Assembly (NCBI GenBank): GCA_903875215.1
Contig: CAIQVH010000016.1
Span: 186,001-250,000, forward strand
Origin: an uncultured Anaerolineae bacterium
GTDB taxonomy: Bacteria > Chloroflexota > Anaerolineae > Anaerolineales > Villigracilaceae
Length of the DNA stretch: 64,000 nucleotides
Reading direction: 5' to 3'
Positions 25,377 through 33,198 of this stretch are shown here, in pieces (the first letter of the stretch is position 1; each line of letters starts with the position of its first letter). A program made the position numbers and the translations under genes. The notes under the pieces were generated by a model. That model was not told the origin of the DNA. It did no database searches and saw only the letters and a program-made list of their open reading frames with translations.

Positions 25377-26288
25377 ATGACAGCACAAATAATTGATGGA
25401 ACTGCCATCGCGCAGAAAGTTCGCGATGAAGTGAAAGCCAAGGTCGCGGCTCGGATCGCGGCGGGCAAATCACAGCCGGGGCTGGCCACGGTGCTGGTCG
25501 GCGATCGTGTCGATTCGGCAGCGTATGTGGGCATGAAGCAGAAGGCCTGCGCCGAATTGGGGATGACTTCTTTTCATCACCCGCTTCCGGCGGATGTCAG
25601 CCAGGAAGACCTGGAGAAGCTGATCAAGGAACTGAACGCCGACCCGAAGGTCAATGGCATTTTGGTGCAGTTGCCCCTGCCCTCGCACCTCGATGAAGAG
25701 CGCGTCCTGCAACTGATCAGCATCGAAAAAGATGTGGATGGCTTCTCGCCGATCAACCTGGGCCGTCTGGCCCAGAAGGGCCGTGAGCCGTTGTTCGTGC
25801 CCTGCACGCCTTTCGGCTGTATTTACCTGCTCAAGGAAGTCGGCGTACAGATCAAAGGCGCCAATGCAGTGGTGCTGGGGCGCTCGAACATCGTCGGCAT
25901 GCCGGCTGCGCTGCTGCTCATCAAGGAAGATGCCACCGTCACCGTTGTCCACTCGCGCACCAAGGATATTCCCGCCGTGCTGCGCCAGGCGGATATTGTG
26001 ATTGCGGCGATTGGCCGCGCCGAGATGGTGCGCGGCGACTGGCTCAAACCCGGCGTGGCGGTTATCGACGTCGGCATCAACGGCATCCCGATGCTCAACG
26101 AAGACGGCACCCCGGTCATCAGCCAGAAAACCGGCAAACCGCGCCAGAAACTGGTCGGGGATGTGAACTATGCCGAGGCCAGCGAAGTGGCCGGGTTCAT
26201 CACGCCCGTTCCCGGCGGCGTCGGCCCGATGACGATTGCGATGTTGATGCGCAATACCCTGCGGGCGGCCGAGATTCAGCAGGGTTAA
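25377..26288 (+). CDS. folD: Bifunctional methylene-THF dehydrogenase / methenyl-THF cyclohydrolase
   Basis: FolD interconverts 5,10-methylene-, 5,10-methenyl- and 10-formyl-tetrahydrofolate. The 303-residue protein shows the substrate-domain Y-VGMK motif with the catalytic Lys (about residue 56), the VQLPLP loop (about 100), DVDGFSPINLG, the NADP-binding GRSNIVGMP (about 174) and the closing PVPGGVGPMTIAMLM. It has a slightly longer C-terminal half than E. coli FolD (insert NGIPMLNEDGTPVISQKTGKPRQKLVG), a variation seen in many bacteria. It stands alone, with its own promoter candidate and terminator. Its one-carbon role could serve methyl groups released by the upstream methyltransferases, but no direct linkage is visible. 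Confidence 0.97.
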   Translation: MTAQIIDGTAIAQKVRDEVKAKVAARIAAGKSQPGLATVLVGDRVDSAAYVGMKQKACAELGMTSFHHPLPADVSQEDLEKLIKELNADPKVNGILVQLPLPSHLDEERVLQLISIEKDVDGFSPINLGRLAQKGREPLFVPCTPFGCIYLLKEVGVQIKGANAVVLGRSNIVGMPAALLLIKEDATVTVVHSRTKDIPAVLRQADIVIAAIGRAEMVRGDWLKPGVAVIDVGINGIPMLNEDGTPVISQKTGKPRQKLVGDVNYAEASEVAGFITPVPGGVGPMTIAMLMRNTLRAAEIQQG

Positions 26289-26333
26289 TCCGGCCCCAGG
26301 GAGGCTGCTCCCATTTTCAGCGACAAAGTTTCG

Positions 26334-26364
26334 GCCCCGTCTGATCAGGCGGGGCTGTTTTTTT
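26334..26364 (+). terminator. Rho-independent terminator after folD
   Basis: The stem GCCCCGTCTG / CAGGCGGGGC (26334-26355, one G-U pair) is followed by TG and a run of seven T residues. Confidence 0.85.
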
Positions 26365-26386
26365 AGCGCGCATGCTGGATAAGCAA

Positions 26387-26461
26387 TTTTCACCGCAGAG
26401 ATGCCGAGAACACGGAGAAACCCAAAAAATCTCTGGGCGCTCTGTGGCGCTGCGGTAAAAA
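26387..26461. repeat. Imperfect inverted repeat of CGCAGAG-type units
   Basis: Arms 26387-26418 (beginning TTTTCACCGCAGAG) and 26430-26461 (ending GCTGCGGTAAAAA) are imperfect reverse complements around an 11-base A-rich centre. The arms are made of degenerate 7-8-base units. It belongs to the same structural class as the elements at 7495, 9055 and 27983. Confidence 0.65.
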
Positions 26462-26559
26462 TCGGGGTTTTTAATGGGATTAATCTCAGCCATTATCCGC
26501 GTTTTTTAACGGCGGGCAGCCCGTTTCCCCGAAATCTGCCAGGAAAAACTATTTAGGTC
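26462..26559. other. Remainder of the folD-padR intergenic region
   Basis: Together with the terminator, the repeat and the promoter this fills the 345 bases between folD and padR. Nothing coding was seen; the sequence includes a short A/T-rich stretch and GGCGGGCAGCCCG. Confidence 0.4.
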
Positions 26560-26602
26560 TTGACATACTGTGAATTTTGCACTATTATAAATCTAATAAT
26601 AG
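26560..26602 (+). promoter_or_regulatory. padR promoter with overlapping operator-like dyad
   Basis: TTGACA (26560-26565) and TATTAT (26583-26588) are separated by exactly 17 bases, the best consensus promoter in the window. The dyad CTATTAT-N7-ATAATAG (26582-26602) covers the -10 box and is a likely site for autorepression by the PadR protein encoded just downstream. Confidence 0.75.
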
Positions 26603-26633
26603 AGATAATTTTGGAGTATTGAAAGGAGACTAT

Positions 26634-26990
26634 ATGGTTGAAGCATCCCTCGCTACAAAAAAGTTCCAAAAGGAAATGAACGCGGGCACCGCCTCGTTGG
26701 TTTTGCTGAGCGTTCTGGACCGCAGCGCCGCGCCGATGTACGGCTATCAGATTGCGAAATTGCTCGAAGACGGTGAATCCGAAGTGGCTATGATGAAACA
26801 GGGCAGCCTGTACCCGGTGCTGCGCTCGCTGGAAGAGAACAGCCTGCTCAGCAGCGCGGTGGAGCCGTCGGTGTCCGGCCCGCCCCGGCGCTATTACACC
26901 ATCACCACCGAGGGCCGGGGAGCGCTCAAGGAATGGATCGAAATCTGGCAGCAGACTAAAAAGTTCGTCGACGCGCATTTGAAAGGATAA
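26634..26990 (+). CDS. PadR family transcriptional regulator
   Basis: The 118-residue protein is a PadR winged-helix repressor of the short (s1) class. It has the recognisable sequence SLVLLSVLDRSAAPMYGYQIAKLL for the first helices and GSLYPVLRSLEENSLL for the recognition helix, then the wing RRYYTITTEGRGALKEW. ATG 26634 is preceded by AAAGGAG; a further upstream start would lie inside the operator. It overlaps no gene but is followed after only 4 bases by a membrane sensor-like gene, the usual PadR plus HAAS/DUF1700 pair that responds to envelope or drug stress. Confidence 0.93.
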   Translation: MVEASLATKKFQKEMNAGTASLVLLSVLDRSAAPMYGYQIAKLLEDGESEVAMMKQGSLYPVLRSLEENSLLSSAVEPSVSGPPRRYYTITTEGRGALKEWIEIWQQTKKFVDAHLKG

Positions 26991-26994
26991 CACC

Positions 26995-27873
26995 ATGTAC
27001 AAGACAATTGAAGAATATCTGAACGCCCTCAAAGATGTGATGCAGGATGCCGACCCGGCGCTGTTGCAGGATGCGCAGGCGGATGCGCGTGAGCATCTGT
27101 TCACCGGGCTGGAGGTGGCGCGTGGCGCCAACCCGGCGTTCAACGAAACTGAGACGCTCCAGAAACTGATTGATGAATACGGCTCCCCCGAAGAAACCGC
27201 CGCCGCCTACCGCGAAGTGGAGCGCCGCACCTCCCCGGCCTTAAAACAGGCTGTCAAACCACGCTCACTGTTGGGGCGCTTCTTTGGCGTCTACACCGAT
27301 CCGCGCGCCTGGGGCGGATTGTTGTATATGTTTATCGCCTTCATCACTGGCATTTTCTATTTCACCTGGGCTGTCACCGGTCTGTCGTTGTCGGTTTCGT
27401 TCTCGATTTTCATCTTTGGCCTGCCGCTGGCGCTCCTGTTCCTGCTCTCGGTGCGCGGACTGGCGCTGTTGGAAGGCCGTCTGGTTGAGGCGTTGCTCGG
27501 TGTGCGCATGCCGCGCCGGCCGTTGTTCTCGCACCCGGATATGAAATGGGTCGATCGACTCAAAGCGCTGGTTTTGGATCGACAAACCTGGTTGTTCATC
27601 ATCTACATGCTGCTCCAACTGGTGCTGGGCATCGTTTACTTTGTCATTTTGGTCACCTTGTTGAGCTTTTCCCTGGCGCTGATTTCAGTCCCCGTTTTAC
27701 AGGCGACTTTTCATCAAGGCGTCATCATGTTTGGCAATCAGCCGCGCATTGTCCCGACCTGGTCGTATCCACTGTGGGTCTTGGGCGGCTTCCTGCTATT
27801 GACCATCTTCATGAAGATTGCCCGCGGCATCGGTCAACTCCACGGACGCTTCGCCAAGTGGATGCTGGTGTAA
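26995..27873 (+). CDS. Membrane protein with N-terminal HAAS-like domain and sensor-type transmembrane region
   Basis: The 292-residue protein begins with a soluble helical domain (YLNALKDVMQDADPALLQDAQADAREHL, EYGSPEETAAAYREV; residues 1-80) like the HAAS/DUF1700 domain found next to PadR regulators. The rest has four hydrophobic segments (about 103-125, 128-155, 198-225 and 255-280) and resembles the putative sensor domain found in streptomycete and Chloroflexota kinases. It has no catalytic domain, so a role as partner of the PadR regulator is an inference. A strong terminator follows. Confidence 0.8.
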   Translation: MYKTIEEYLNALKDVMQDADPALLQDAQADAREHLFTGLEVARGANPAFNETETLQKLIDEYGSPEETAAAYREVERRTSPALKQAVKPRSLLGRFFGVYTDPRAWGGLLYMFIAFITGIFYFTWAVTGLSLSVSFSIFIFGLPLALLFLLSVRGLALLEGRLVEALLGVRMPRRPLFSHPDMKWVDRLKALVLDRQTWLFIIYMLLQLVLGIVYFVILVTLLSFSLALISVPVLQATFHQGVIMFGNQPRIVPTWSYPLWVLGGFLLLTIFMKIARGIGQLHGRFAKWMLV

Positions 27874-27898
27874 GCCAGCAATAAACGGCGCTTAATCG

Positions 27899-27938
27899 TT
27901 TCGGCGGCCACTCACCTGGGAGTGGCCGCCGAAATTTT
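27899..27938 (+). terminator. Rho-independent terminator of the padR operon
   Basis: A perfect 15-bp stem TTTCGGCGGCCACTC (27899-27913) with its complement at 27920-27934 and a 6-base loop is followed by TTTT. Confidence 0.88.
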
Positions 27939-27982
27939 AACAAGTGTTCACGTGGTTTCGGACACTTTCGGAACCGATTTTC

Positions 27983-28062
27983 TTAACGCCAAGGCGCCAA
28001 GACGCTAAGATTTACAGGTTTTCCTTTGCGATTCCGTCTCTCTGCGGTGAAATTTCCTTATC
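27983..28062. repeat. Chimeric intergenic repeat (CCAAGGCG and CTCTGCGGTG units)
   Basis: The left half (TTAACGCCAAGGCGCCAAGACGC...) consists of degenerate CCAAG/GGCG units and the right half (TTCCGTCTCTCTGCGGTGAA) matches the right-arm type of the element at 26387. Pairing between the halves is weak, so it may be two fused half elements. Confidence 0.5.
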
Positions 28063-28077
28063 CATAACTCACGTGGT

Positions 28078-29997
28078 TTAGAGATTTTCAATTTCCACCG
28101 GTTCAATCTCATCCGCCGTTTGGAATTTGAAAATTTTGGAGTAGAAATACAACTCGGCTTCGAAGGAGCGCTTGATGTTCTCGGCTTTGCGGAAGCCGTG
28201 CTGTTCATCCTTGAACAGCAAAAACGCGGTGGGTACTTTGCGGGCTCGCGCCGCCAGGTACATGCTCTCGGCCTGGTTGGGCGGCACGACCGGGTCCGAA
28301 TCGCCTTGCAGCAGGATGATTGGTGTGGAGAGCTGTTCGACATGCCGCACCGGTGAGCGCTCGTGGTACAGGTCGCGGCGGGCCGGGTAGGGGCCGATCA
28401 GGTTGTCGCAATAGCGGCTCTCGAATTTGTGGGTGTCGAGGGCCAGGGCTTCCAGGTCGCCGATGCCATAGTGACTGGCGCCGGCGCTGAAGACGTTGCG
28501 GAAGACGAGCGCGGCCAGGGTGGTGAATCCTCCGGCGCTGCCGCCGCGGATGGCCATGCGCTGAGGATCTACCAGGCCTTGCCCGGCCAGCCAGCGCGCG
28601 CCGTTGCAGCAGTCGTCCACGTCCACGATACCCCAGCGGTCATTCAGGCGCAGGCGGTAGGCGCGGCCGTAGCCCGTCGAGCCGCCGTAGTTGACATCCA
28701 GCACGGCGAATCCACGGCTGGTCCAGTATTGCAGCGAGTAGCGCAGGGTGGTGCTGGTGGCGCCGGTTGGGCCGCCGTGGCTCAAGACCATTAGTGGCGG
28801 CAGTTCGCCGGGAGGCGCGGTAAAGTCCTGGTTGGCAGGGGGGTAGAAGATGCCGTAGGCGGTCAGGCCGTTCTCGGTGGGGAATTCGACCGGTTGGGGC
28901 TGCGAGAAGTAGCCCGGGGCGATGGAGGGCTCGAAGGCGCGGCGCAACACTTTCAGCTGCTGGCTGGCCGGGTCGAGGCGCAGGATGGAGGCTGGTTGAG
29001 TGGGCGATCCGCCCAGGAAAAAGGCGGCTCCGCTTCCAGTGTGGATGTCAGCGTAATCGCTGTAGGGCAGGTCGAGCGGGGTCAGGGTTCCGGCGGCGGT
29101 ATCCAGCCGGGCCAGTGTCCAGTGTCCGTTTTGGGTGTAGCGGCATAAAATTTCCTGTGCGCTGAGGAAGGCGTAGGTGCGCATACCGAAGACCCATTGG
29201 GGGTCGCCAAATTCGGCATTGAGGGGCGCCAGGGCTTCGAGGCCGCGGCCCAGGCGATAGAGATTCCACCAGCCGGAGCGGTCGGAGACGAAGTGGAGCA
29301 CCCCGTCGGGCGACCATTCAGGCTGGAAGATGGATTCGCCTGGCCCGCCGGCTACTGCTTCGGGCGGCCCGAGCGTGCCATCTGGCTGGAAGGTTGCCCG
29401 CCATAAGGTGGTGCCGTCCCAGGGCATGTTGGGGTGATCCCAGGCCAGCCAGCAGAGCTGGCTGCCATCCGGGCTGAGACGCGGGTTGGAAAAAAAGTCG
29501 TGCCCGGCGGCGAGGGTGAGGCCCGGCTGATCGGTTTGCAGCGAAATGGTGACCACGCTGTTGCGGGGTTCGCCGCCCGCGCTGTGATCTTCGCGGATGC
29601 AGATCAGGCGCTGGCGGGCGCGATCGAGCGTGAAATCGGCATGGCGCTGGCCGGGGCTGCTGGCCAGGATTTCGGGTCTGCCGCCGGGCTGCTGGCGATA
29701 GAGGCACTGGTCGCGGAAGTTGATGAAGTAGAGTACGCCCTCGAAGGCGGCGAAGGCGCCGCCGCCGTATTCGTGGACTCGCGTGCGCACGTTAAATTGG
29801 GCGGGCAGACATTCCACGGGCGGGTTGCCAGGGGAAAGGCGCATCAGGGCCACGCGCCCGCCTTCGAGTGGGCGGCTTTCGCTCCAGTATAGATCGGCGC
29901 CATCGAGGCAGAGGGCGTTCAGGCCGATGGTCTTGGCGGTCATCAGTTCGGTGGTGATGGGTGATTTCCAGCTGCCGTATGGGGCGGTAAGGGGCAT
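28078..29997 (-). CDS. Prolyl oligopeptidase family (S9) serine peptidase
   Basis: The 639-residue protein has an N-terminal beta-propeller-like region with repeated WD/TolB-type strands (SPDGSQLCWLAWDHP, SPDGVLHFVSDRSG) and a C-terminal alpha/beta-hydrolase domain. The catalytic triad is visible as Ser in RGGSAGGFTT (about 485), Asp in GDSDPVVPP (about 567) and His in DEQHGF (about 600). The family cleaves oligopeptides or releases dipeptides/acyl-amino acids. No signal peptide is present, so it is cytoplasmic. ATG 29997 has AAAGGA upstream. The neighbouring P1 peptidase suggests a peptide-degradation pair. Confidence 0.93.
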   Translation of the reverse strand: MPLTAPYGSWKSPITTELMTAKTIGLNALCLDGADLYWSESRPLEGGRVALMRLSPGNPPVECLPAQFNVRTRVHEYGGGAFAAFEGVLYFINFRDQCLYRQQPGGRPEILASSPGQRHADFTLDRARQRLICIREDHSAGGEPRNSVVTISLQTDQPGLTLAAGHDFFSNPRLSPDGSQLCWLAWDHPNMPWDGTTLWRATFQPDGTLGPPEAVAGGPGESIFQPEWSPDGVLHFVSDRSGWWNLYRLGRGLEALAPLNAEFGDPQWVFGMRTYAFLSAQEILCRYTQNGHWTLARLDTAAGTLTPLDLPYSDYADIHTGSGAAFFLGGSPTQPASILRLDPASQQLKVLRRAFEPSIAPGYFSQPQPVEFPTENGLTAYGIFYPPANQDFTAPPGELPPLMVLSHGGPTGATSTTLRYSLQYWTSRGFAVLDVNYGGSTGYGRAYRLRLNDRWGIVDVDDCCNGARWLAGQGLVDPQRMAIRGGSAGGFTTLAALVFRNVFSAGASHYGIGDLEALALDTHKFESRYCDNLIGPYPARRDLYHERSPVRHVEQLSTPIILLQGDSDPVVPPNQAESMYLAARARKVPTAFLLFKDEQHGFRKAENIKRSFEAELYFYSKIFKFQTADEIEPVEIENL

Positions 29998-30050
29998 GGG
30001 GGTCCTTTCTGCGCAGGCCGGTGCGAGGCATTCCCGTGTGTAAATTCGAA

Positions 30051-31130
30051 TTACTGTTCCAGCCGATTATACTGCCGCATCACCGCCTGCAATTGGTCAT
30101 GTGGAATGGCGTGGAAGGTGATGTTTTCGTGGCCGTTCATTGTTTCGGCGGCGATCAGCGCGTTGAGGATGGCTTCTTCGGTGGCGTAGGCGACCGACCA
30201 GAAGAGGGTATCCAGATTGTCGTTGGGCAGCATGGTCAATGTGGCCAATTGGTCTTTAGGGCGGGCGCAGCCGGGGTTGGCGGTCGTAAAGGCGATGAAA
30301 ATATCGCCGGAGCCATTTCCGGCCATGCCGCCAGTGCGCGCCAGGCCGATGGAGGCGCGTTTGGCGACGCGTTTCAACTGGTAGGGGAGCAGCGGCGCAT
30401 CAGTGGCGATGACAACGATGATGGAGCCCTGTTCTCGGAAGGGGTTTTCACCGTTGGTCAGCGGGGCATTTTCGGTCAGGTGCTTTCCAACCGGCACGCC
30501 GGCAACTGTCAATTGGAAGCGCCGCCCGAAATTGGATTGCACCAGCACGCCGATGGTGTAGCCGCCAGACTGGGCGGGCAAGACGCGCGAGGCTGTGCCG
30601 GTGCCGGCCTTGAATTCGAAACTGGTCATGCCGGTGCCGCCGCCGACATTTCCTTCGGCCACCGGGCCGCTGGCGGCTTCGTTCAGCGCCTGACGGACGT
30701 GCTCCCTCCGCACATGGAACTGGTTCATGTCATTCAGCCAGCCATCGGCGGTTTCGGTGACGATTGGGCAGGACCAGGGCTGAAAGAAGCGGTTATTTTC
30801 GGCCTGCCAGTGGATGATGGCATCTCGCACGGTGCCGACGTTATGGGTGTTGGTGATCCCGATTGGGCCTTCCAGAAAGCCGCCTTCGTCAATCCAGGCG
30901 GTGCCGGTCATCTCGCCGTTGCCATTCAGCGGGAACCAGGCCGCAAATACCGGGTCATAGTCATGTTTGCCGCGCGGGTGGATGATGGTCACACCGGTGC
31001 GGCAATTATTGCCTTCGATCAGGGTGGCCATGCCGACTTCCACTCCGGGTACGTCAGTGATGGCGTTGAAAGTTCCTGGATTTCCCTCAAACGGGATGCC
31101 CAGGTCGCGGGCACGCGGTTTGGCGGTCAT
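30051..31130 (-). CDS. P1 (S58/DmpA) family aminopeptidase
   Basis: DmpA-type enzymes are self-processing N-terminal nucleophile hydrolases that release N-terminal residues or hydrolyse beta-peptides and D-amino acid esters/amides. The 359-residue protein shows ITDVPGVEVGMATL near the start, ITNTHNVGTVRDAI, EGNVGGGTGMTSFEFKAGTGTASR in the middle, and QGSIIVVIATDAPLLPYQLKR, which holds the Gly-Ser bond expected to be the self-cleavage point. GAGGAG lies about eight bases before ATG 31130 and a -10 box at 31151. It is cytoplasmic (no signal peptide) and lies 50 bases upstream of the S9 peptidase gene on the same strand. Confidence 0.92.
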   Translation of the reverse strand: MTAKPRARDLGIPFEGNPGTFNAITDVPGVEVGMATLIEGNNCRTGVTIIHPRGKHDYDPVFAAWFPLNGNGEMTGTAWIDEGGFLEGPIGITNTHNVGTVRDAIIHWQAENNRFFQPWSCPIVTETADGWLNDMNQFHVRREHVRQALNEAASGPVAEGNVGGGTGMTSFEFKAGTGTASRVLPAQSGGYTIGVLVQSNFGRRFQLTVAGVPVGKHLTENAPLTNGENPFREQGSIIVVIATDAPLLPYQLKRVAKRASIGLARTGGMAGNGSGDIFIAFTTANPGCARPKDQLATLTMLPNDNLDTLFWSVAYATEEAILNALIAAETMNGHENITFHAIPHDQLQAVMRQYNRLEQ

Positions 31131-31150
31131 AGTGGTCTCCTCTGCTGATA

Positions 31151-31161
31151 ATTGTATAGCA
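31151..31161 (-). promoter_or_regulatory. Extended -10 element of the P1 peptidase gene
   Basis: On the minus strand TGC-TATACA-AT forms an extended -10 (TGnTATACA) about 23 bases upstream of ATG 31130, giving a leader of about 16 bases that contains the GAGGAG ribosome-binding site. Confidence 0.45.
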
Positions 31162-31211
31162 CTTTGTTTTTTCGCGCAGGAAGACCCGGAAACCTGGAAG
31201 ATAGCGCCGGT

Positions 31212-32486
31212 TTAGAAGTGGATTTCCCCGCTCAAGCCTTCTTCTGTTAACCCGGTCAGTCTGACCGGGTCGATCAGATTCCAGCGCGGGGTGGGCGCGT
31301 AGGCGCTGACGCGCAGGTAATTTCCGGTCAGGCCTTCCAGCTTCCAGCCGCGGTCGTCGCGCTGGGAGGTGGATTCCCATAAAACGGGCAGGGTCTGGCC
31401 AAGACAGGTTTTACGGTAGGCCAGCGCGAGTTCGCTGAAGACGGTGCGCAGTTCGCGGCTGCGGGCTTTTTTGATCTCGGGGGGCAGGTGGTTTTTCATG
31501 CGCGCGGCGGGAGTGCCGGGGCGGGCGGAATAGGTGAAGACGTGTCCACCTGCGAAGTTGATGGCGCGAATCAGGGTAAGTGTTTCGCTGAATTCTGCTT
31601 CCGTTTCGCCGGGAAATCCAGCGATCAGGTCAGTGGTGAGGGCCATGTCGGGGCGGATGGCGCGGGCGGCGGCGGCCAGTTCGCAGAAGGATTGCGGGGT
31701 GGTTTTGCGCAGCATGCGTTTCAGGGTGCTGGCGCTGCCCGATTGCAAGGGCAGGTGCAGGTGTGGCATCAGCCGGGGATTTTCCCAGAGTGAGAAAAAG
31801 TTCGGGGAAAGGTCCCACGGTTCGAGCGAGGAGAGCCGCAGGCGCGGGGTGTCGGTCTGGTCGAGGATGGCGGTGATCAGTGTGGAGAGGTGGTCTCCAA
31901 AATCATGGCCCCAGGAGCCGAGGTGGACGCCGGTCAGGACGATTTCTTGCGCGCCGCCGGCGCGCGCCGCGTGGATTTCGGTCAGCACGGCAGGCAGGGG
32001 GCGCGAACGGCCGGCGCCGCGGGCCAGGGTGGTGATGCAGAAGGTACAGGCGTTGTCGCAGCCATCCTGTACTTTGATGAAGGCGCGCGTGCGCTGGTGC
32101 AGGCCGGGCAGTCTTTGGCGGGCGAGTGGTTCGCGGTCGAACAGGTCGTCGGCGGCCAGGCCGAGGGTGGTTGCGACGAGTTTGTCTTTTTCGGCGTTGG
32201 GGATGACGTGCCGGACGCCGGGCAGGGCCAGGGCCTGTTGGGGATTCAGGGTGGACCAGCAACCGGTGGCGAGGATGTCTTGAGCGCCGGCGCGCGCGGC
32301 CTGGCGGATTTTTTGGCGTGAGTCGGCGGCGGCTTCGGTGGTTACGGCGCAGGTGTTGATGATGACCAGGTCGGCGCTGGCAGCTTCTGCGCTCAGGCTG
32401 TGACCTTCGGCGCGGAATTGGCGTGCCATTTCTTCAATTTCTGCCTGGTTAAGTCGGCAGCCCAGGGTGTCCAGGTAGATTTTCAC
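31212..32486 (-). CDS. mtaB: tRNA t6A37 methylthiotransferase MtaB
   Basis: MtaB adds a methylthio group to N6-threonylcarbamoyladenosine at position 37 of tRNAs, using two iron-sulfur clusters. The 424-residue protein has the N-terminal cluster Cys in TLGCRLNQAE, NTCAVT and ATGCWS, the radical-SAM CxxxCxxC in DGCDNACTFC, LTGVHLGSWG, and a C-terminal TRAM-like domain. GCRLNQ and the sequence VQDGCDNACTFC point to MtaB rather than MiaB or RimO. The start is taken as GTG 32486 because the family begins directly with the KIYLDTLGC strand and the upstream in-frame extension overlaps the lipoprotein gene. No Shine-Dalgarno is visible. Confidence 0.93.
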   Translation of the reverse strand: MKIYLDTLGCRLNQAEIEEMARQFRAEGHSLSAEAASADLVIINTCAVTTEAAADSRQKIRQAARAGAQDILATGCWSTLNPQQALALPGVRHVIPNAEKDKLVATTLGLAADDLFDREPLARQRLPGLHQRTRAFIKVQDGCDNACTFCITTLARGAGRSRPLPAVLTEIHAARAGGAQEIVLTGVHLGSWGHDFGDHLSTLITAILDQTDTPRLRLSSLEPWDLSPNFFSLWENPRLMPHLHLPLQSGSASTLKRMLRKTTPQSFCELAAAARAIRPDMALTTDLIAGFPGETEAEFSETLTLIRAINFAGGHVFTYSARPGTPAARMKNHLPPEIKKARSRELRTVFSELALAYRKTCLGQTLPVLWESTSQRDDRGWKLEGLTGNYLRVSAYAPTPRWNLIDPVRLTGLTEEGLSGEIHF

Positions 32487-32514
32487 GTGGGTGAGCGGGG
32501 TAGAGAGTGGGGAT

Positions 32515-33159
32515 TCAGGGTTTGAAGACGAAGAAGTTGTCGAAGTAGACGTCTGCTCCGGGTTGTGAGAAGGTGCCGGCCAGCAGGCCGCTGTCGCCGC
32601 GAGAGAAGTCACTGTCGGTGATGGAGGCAACCGGCTGGCCATTGACCGTCAGGCTGAGCAGGTTGTCCACGCAGTCACCACGCACCAGGTTGGGGACGTT
32701 GCCGGTCAGGATGGCTGCGCTGGGAAGCATTTCCCCGTTGCCTGTCAACAGGGTGACCTGTCCGGTTTTGATTTTACCGATGCCGTAATACCCGTCGGCG
32801 CTGATGATGAAGAAGTAGAAATTTTGGTTGTCCACCAGCCGGCAGATCAGCCCCATGCGGTTCTCGAGCGGCCCGGCGGCCGGAAAAACGCTCACTTCGG
32901 CATGGGTGTTGGTAAAATCCAGCCCGGGATGAGACCAGATGTTGATATTGGATTGGTTGACGACGATGCGGTAGGTACGGTCGGCGTAGCCGGCGGCGCC
33001 GGCCGGGGTGGTCAACGACCCCCAGGCGCCGGTGTTATTGGAGAAGGTATCCTGATACAGTACGCCACCGGCCGGGATGAAGGTCTCCGTCAGGCTGGAG
33101 GTGCGGCAGGCCAGCGTGGCCAGCAGGAGCAGGATGAGCAGGGGGTAGGTTCGTTTCAC
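32515..33159 (-). CDS. Lipoprotein with concanavalin-like beta-sandwich, unknown function
   Basis: The 214-residue precursor has a lipoprotein signal peptide (KRTYPLLILLLLATLAC) with lipobox ATLAC at Cys18. The mature part begins with a linker and then a region GGVLYQDTFSNNTGAWGSLTTP that opens a family of secreted beta-sandwich (DUF1080/LamG-like) domains common in Chloroflexota, running to DVYFDNFFVF at the end. Conserved strands such as NFYFFIISADGYYGI and VNGQPVASI support this. No catalytic residues are evident; carbohydrate binding is a guess. It precedes mtaB by 28 bases and follows the TPR gene by 39, all on the minus strand. Confidence 0.75.
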   Translation of the reverse strand: MKRTYPLLILLLLATLACRTSSLTETFIPAGGVLYQDTFSNNTGAWGSLTTPAGAAGYADRTYRIVVNQSNINIWSHPGLDFTNTHAEVSVFPAAGPLENRMGLICRLVDNQNFYFFIISADGYYGIGKIKTGQVTLLTGNGEMLPSAAILTGNVPNLVRGDCVDNLLSLTVNGQPVASITDSDFSRGDSGLLAGTFSQPGADVYFDNFFVFKP

Positions 33160-33198
33160 GGCGTCTCCATTTTACCTGACAATCGTATTGGTCGTATT

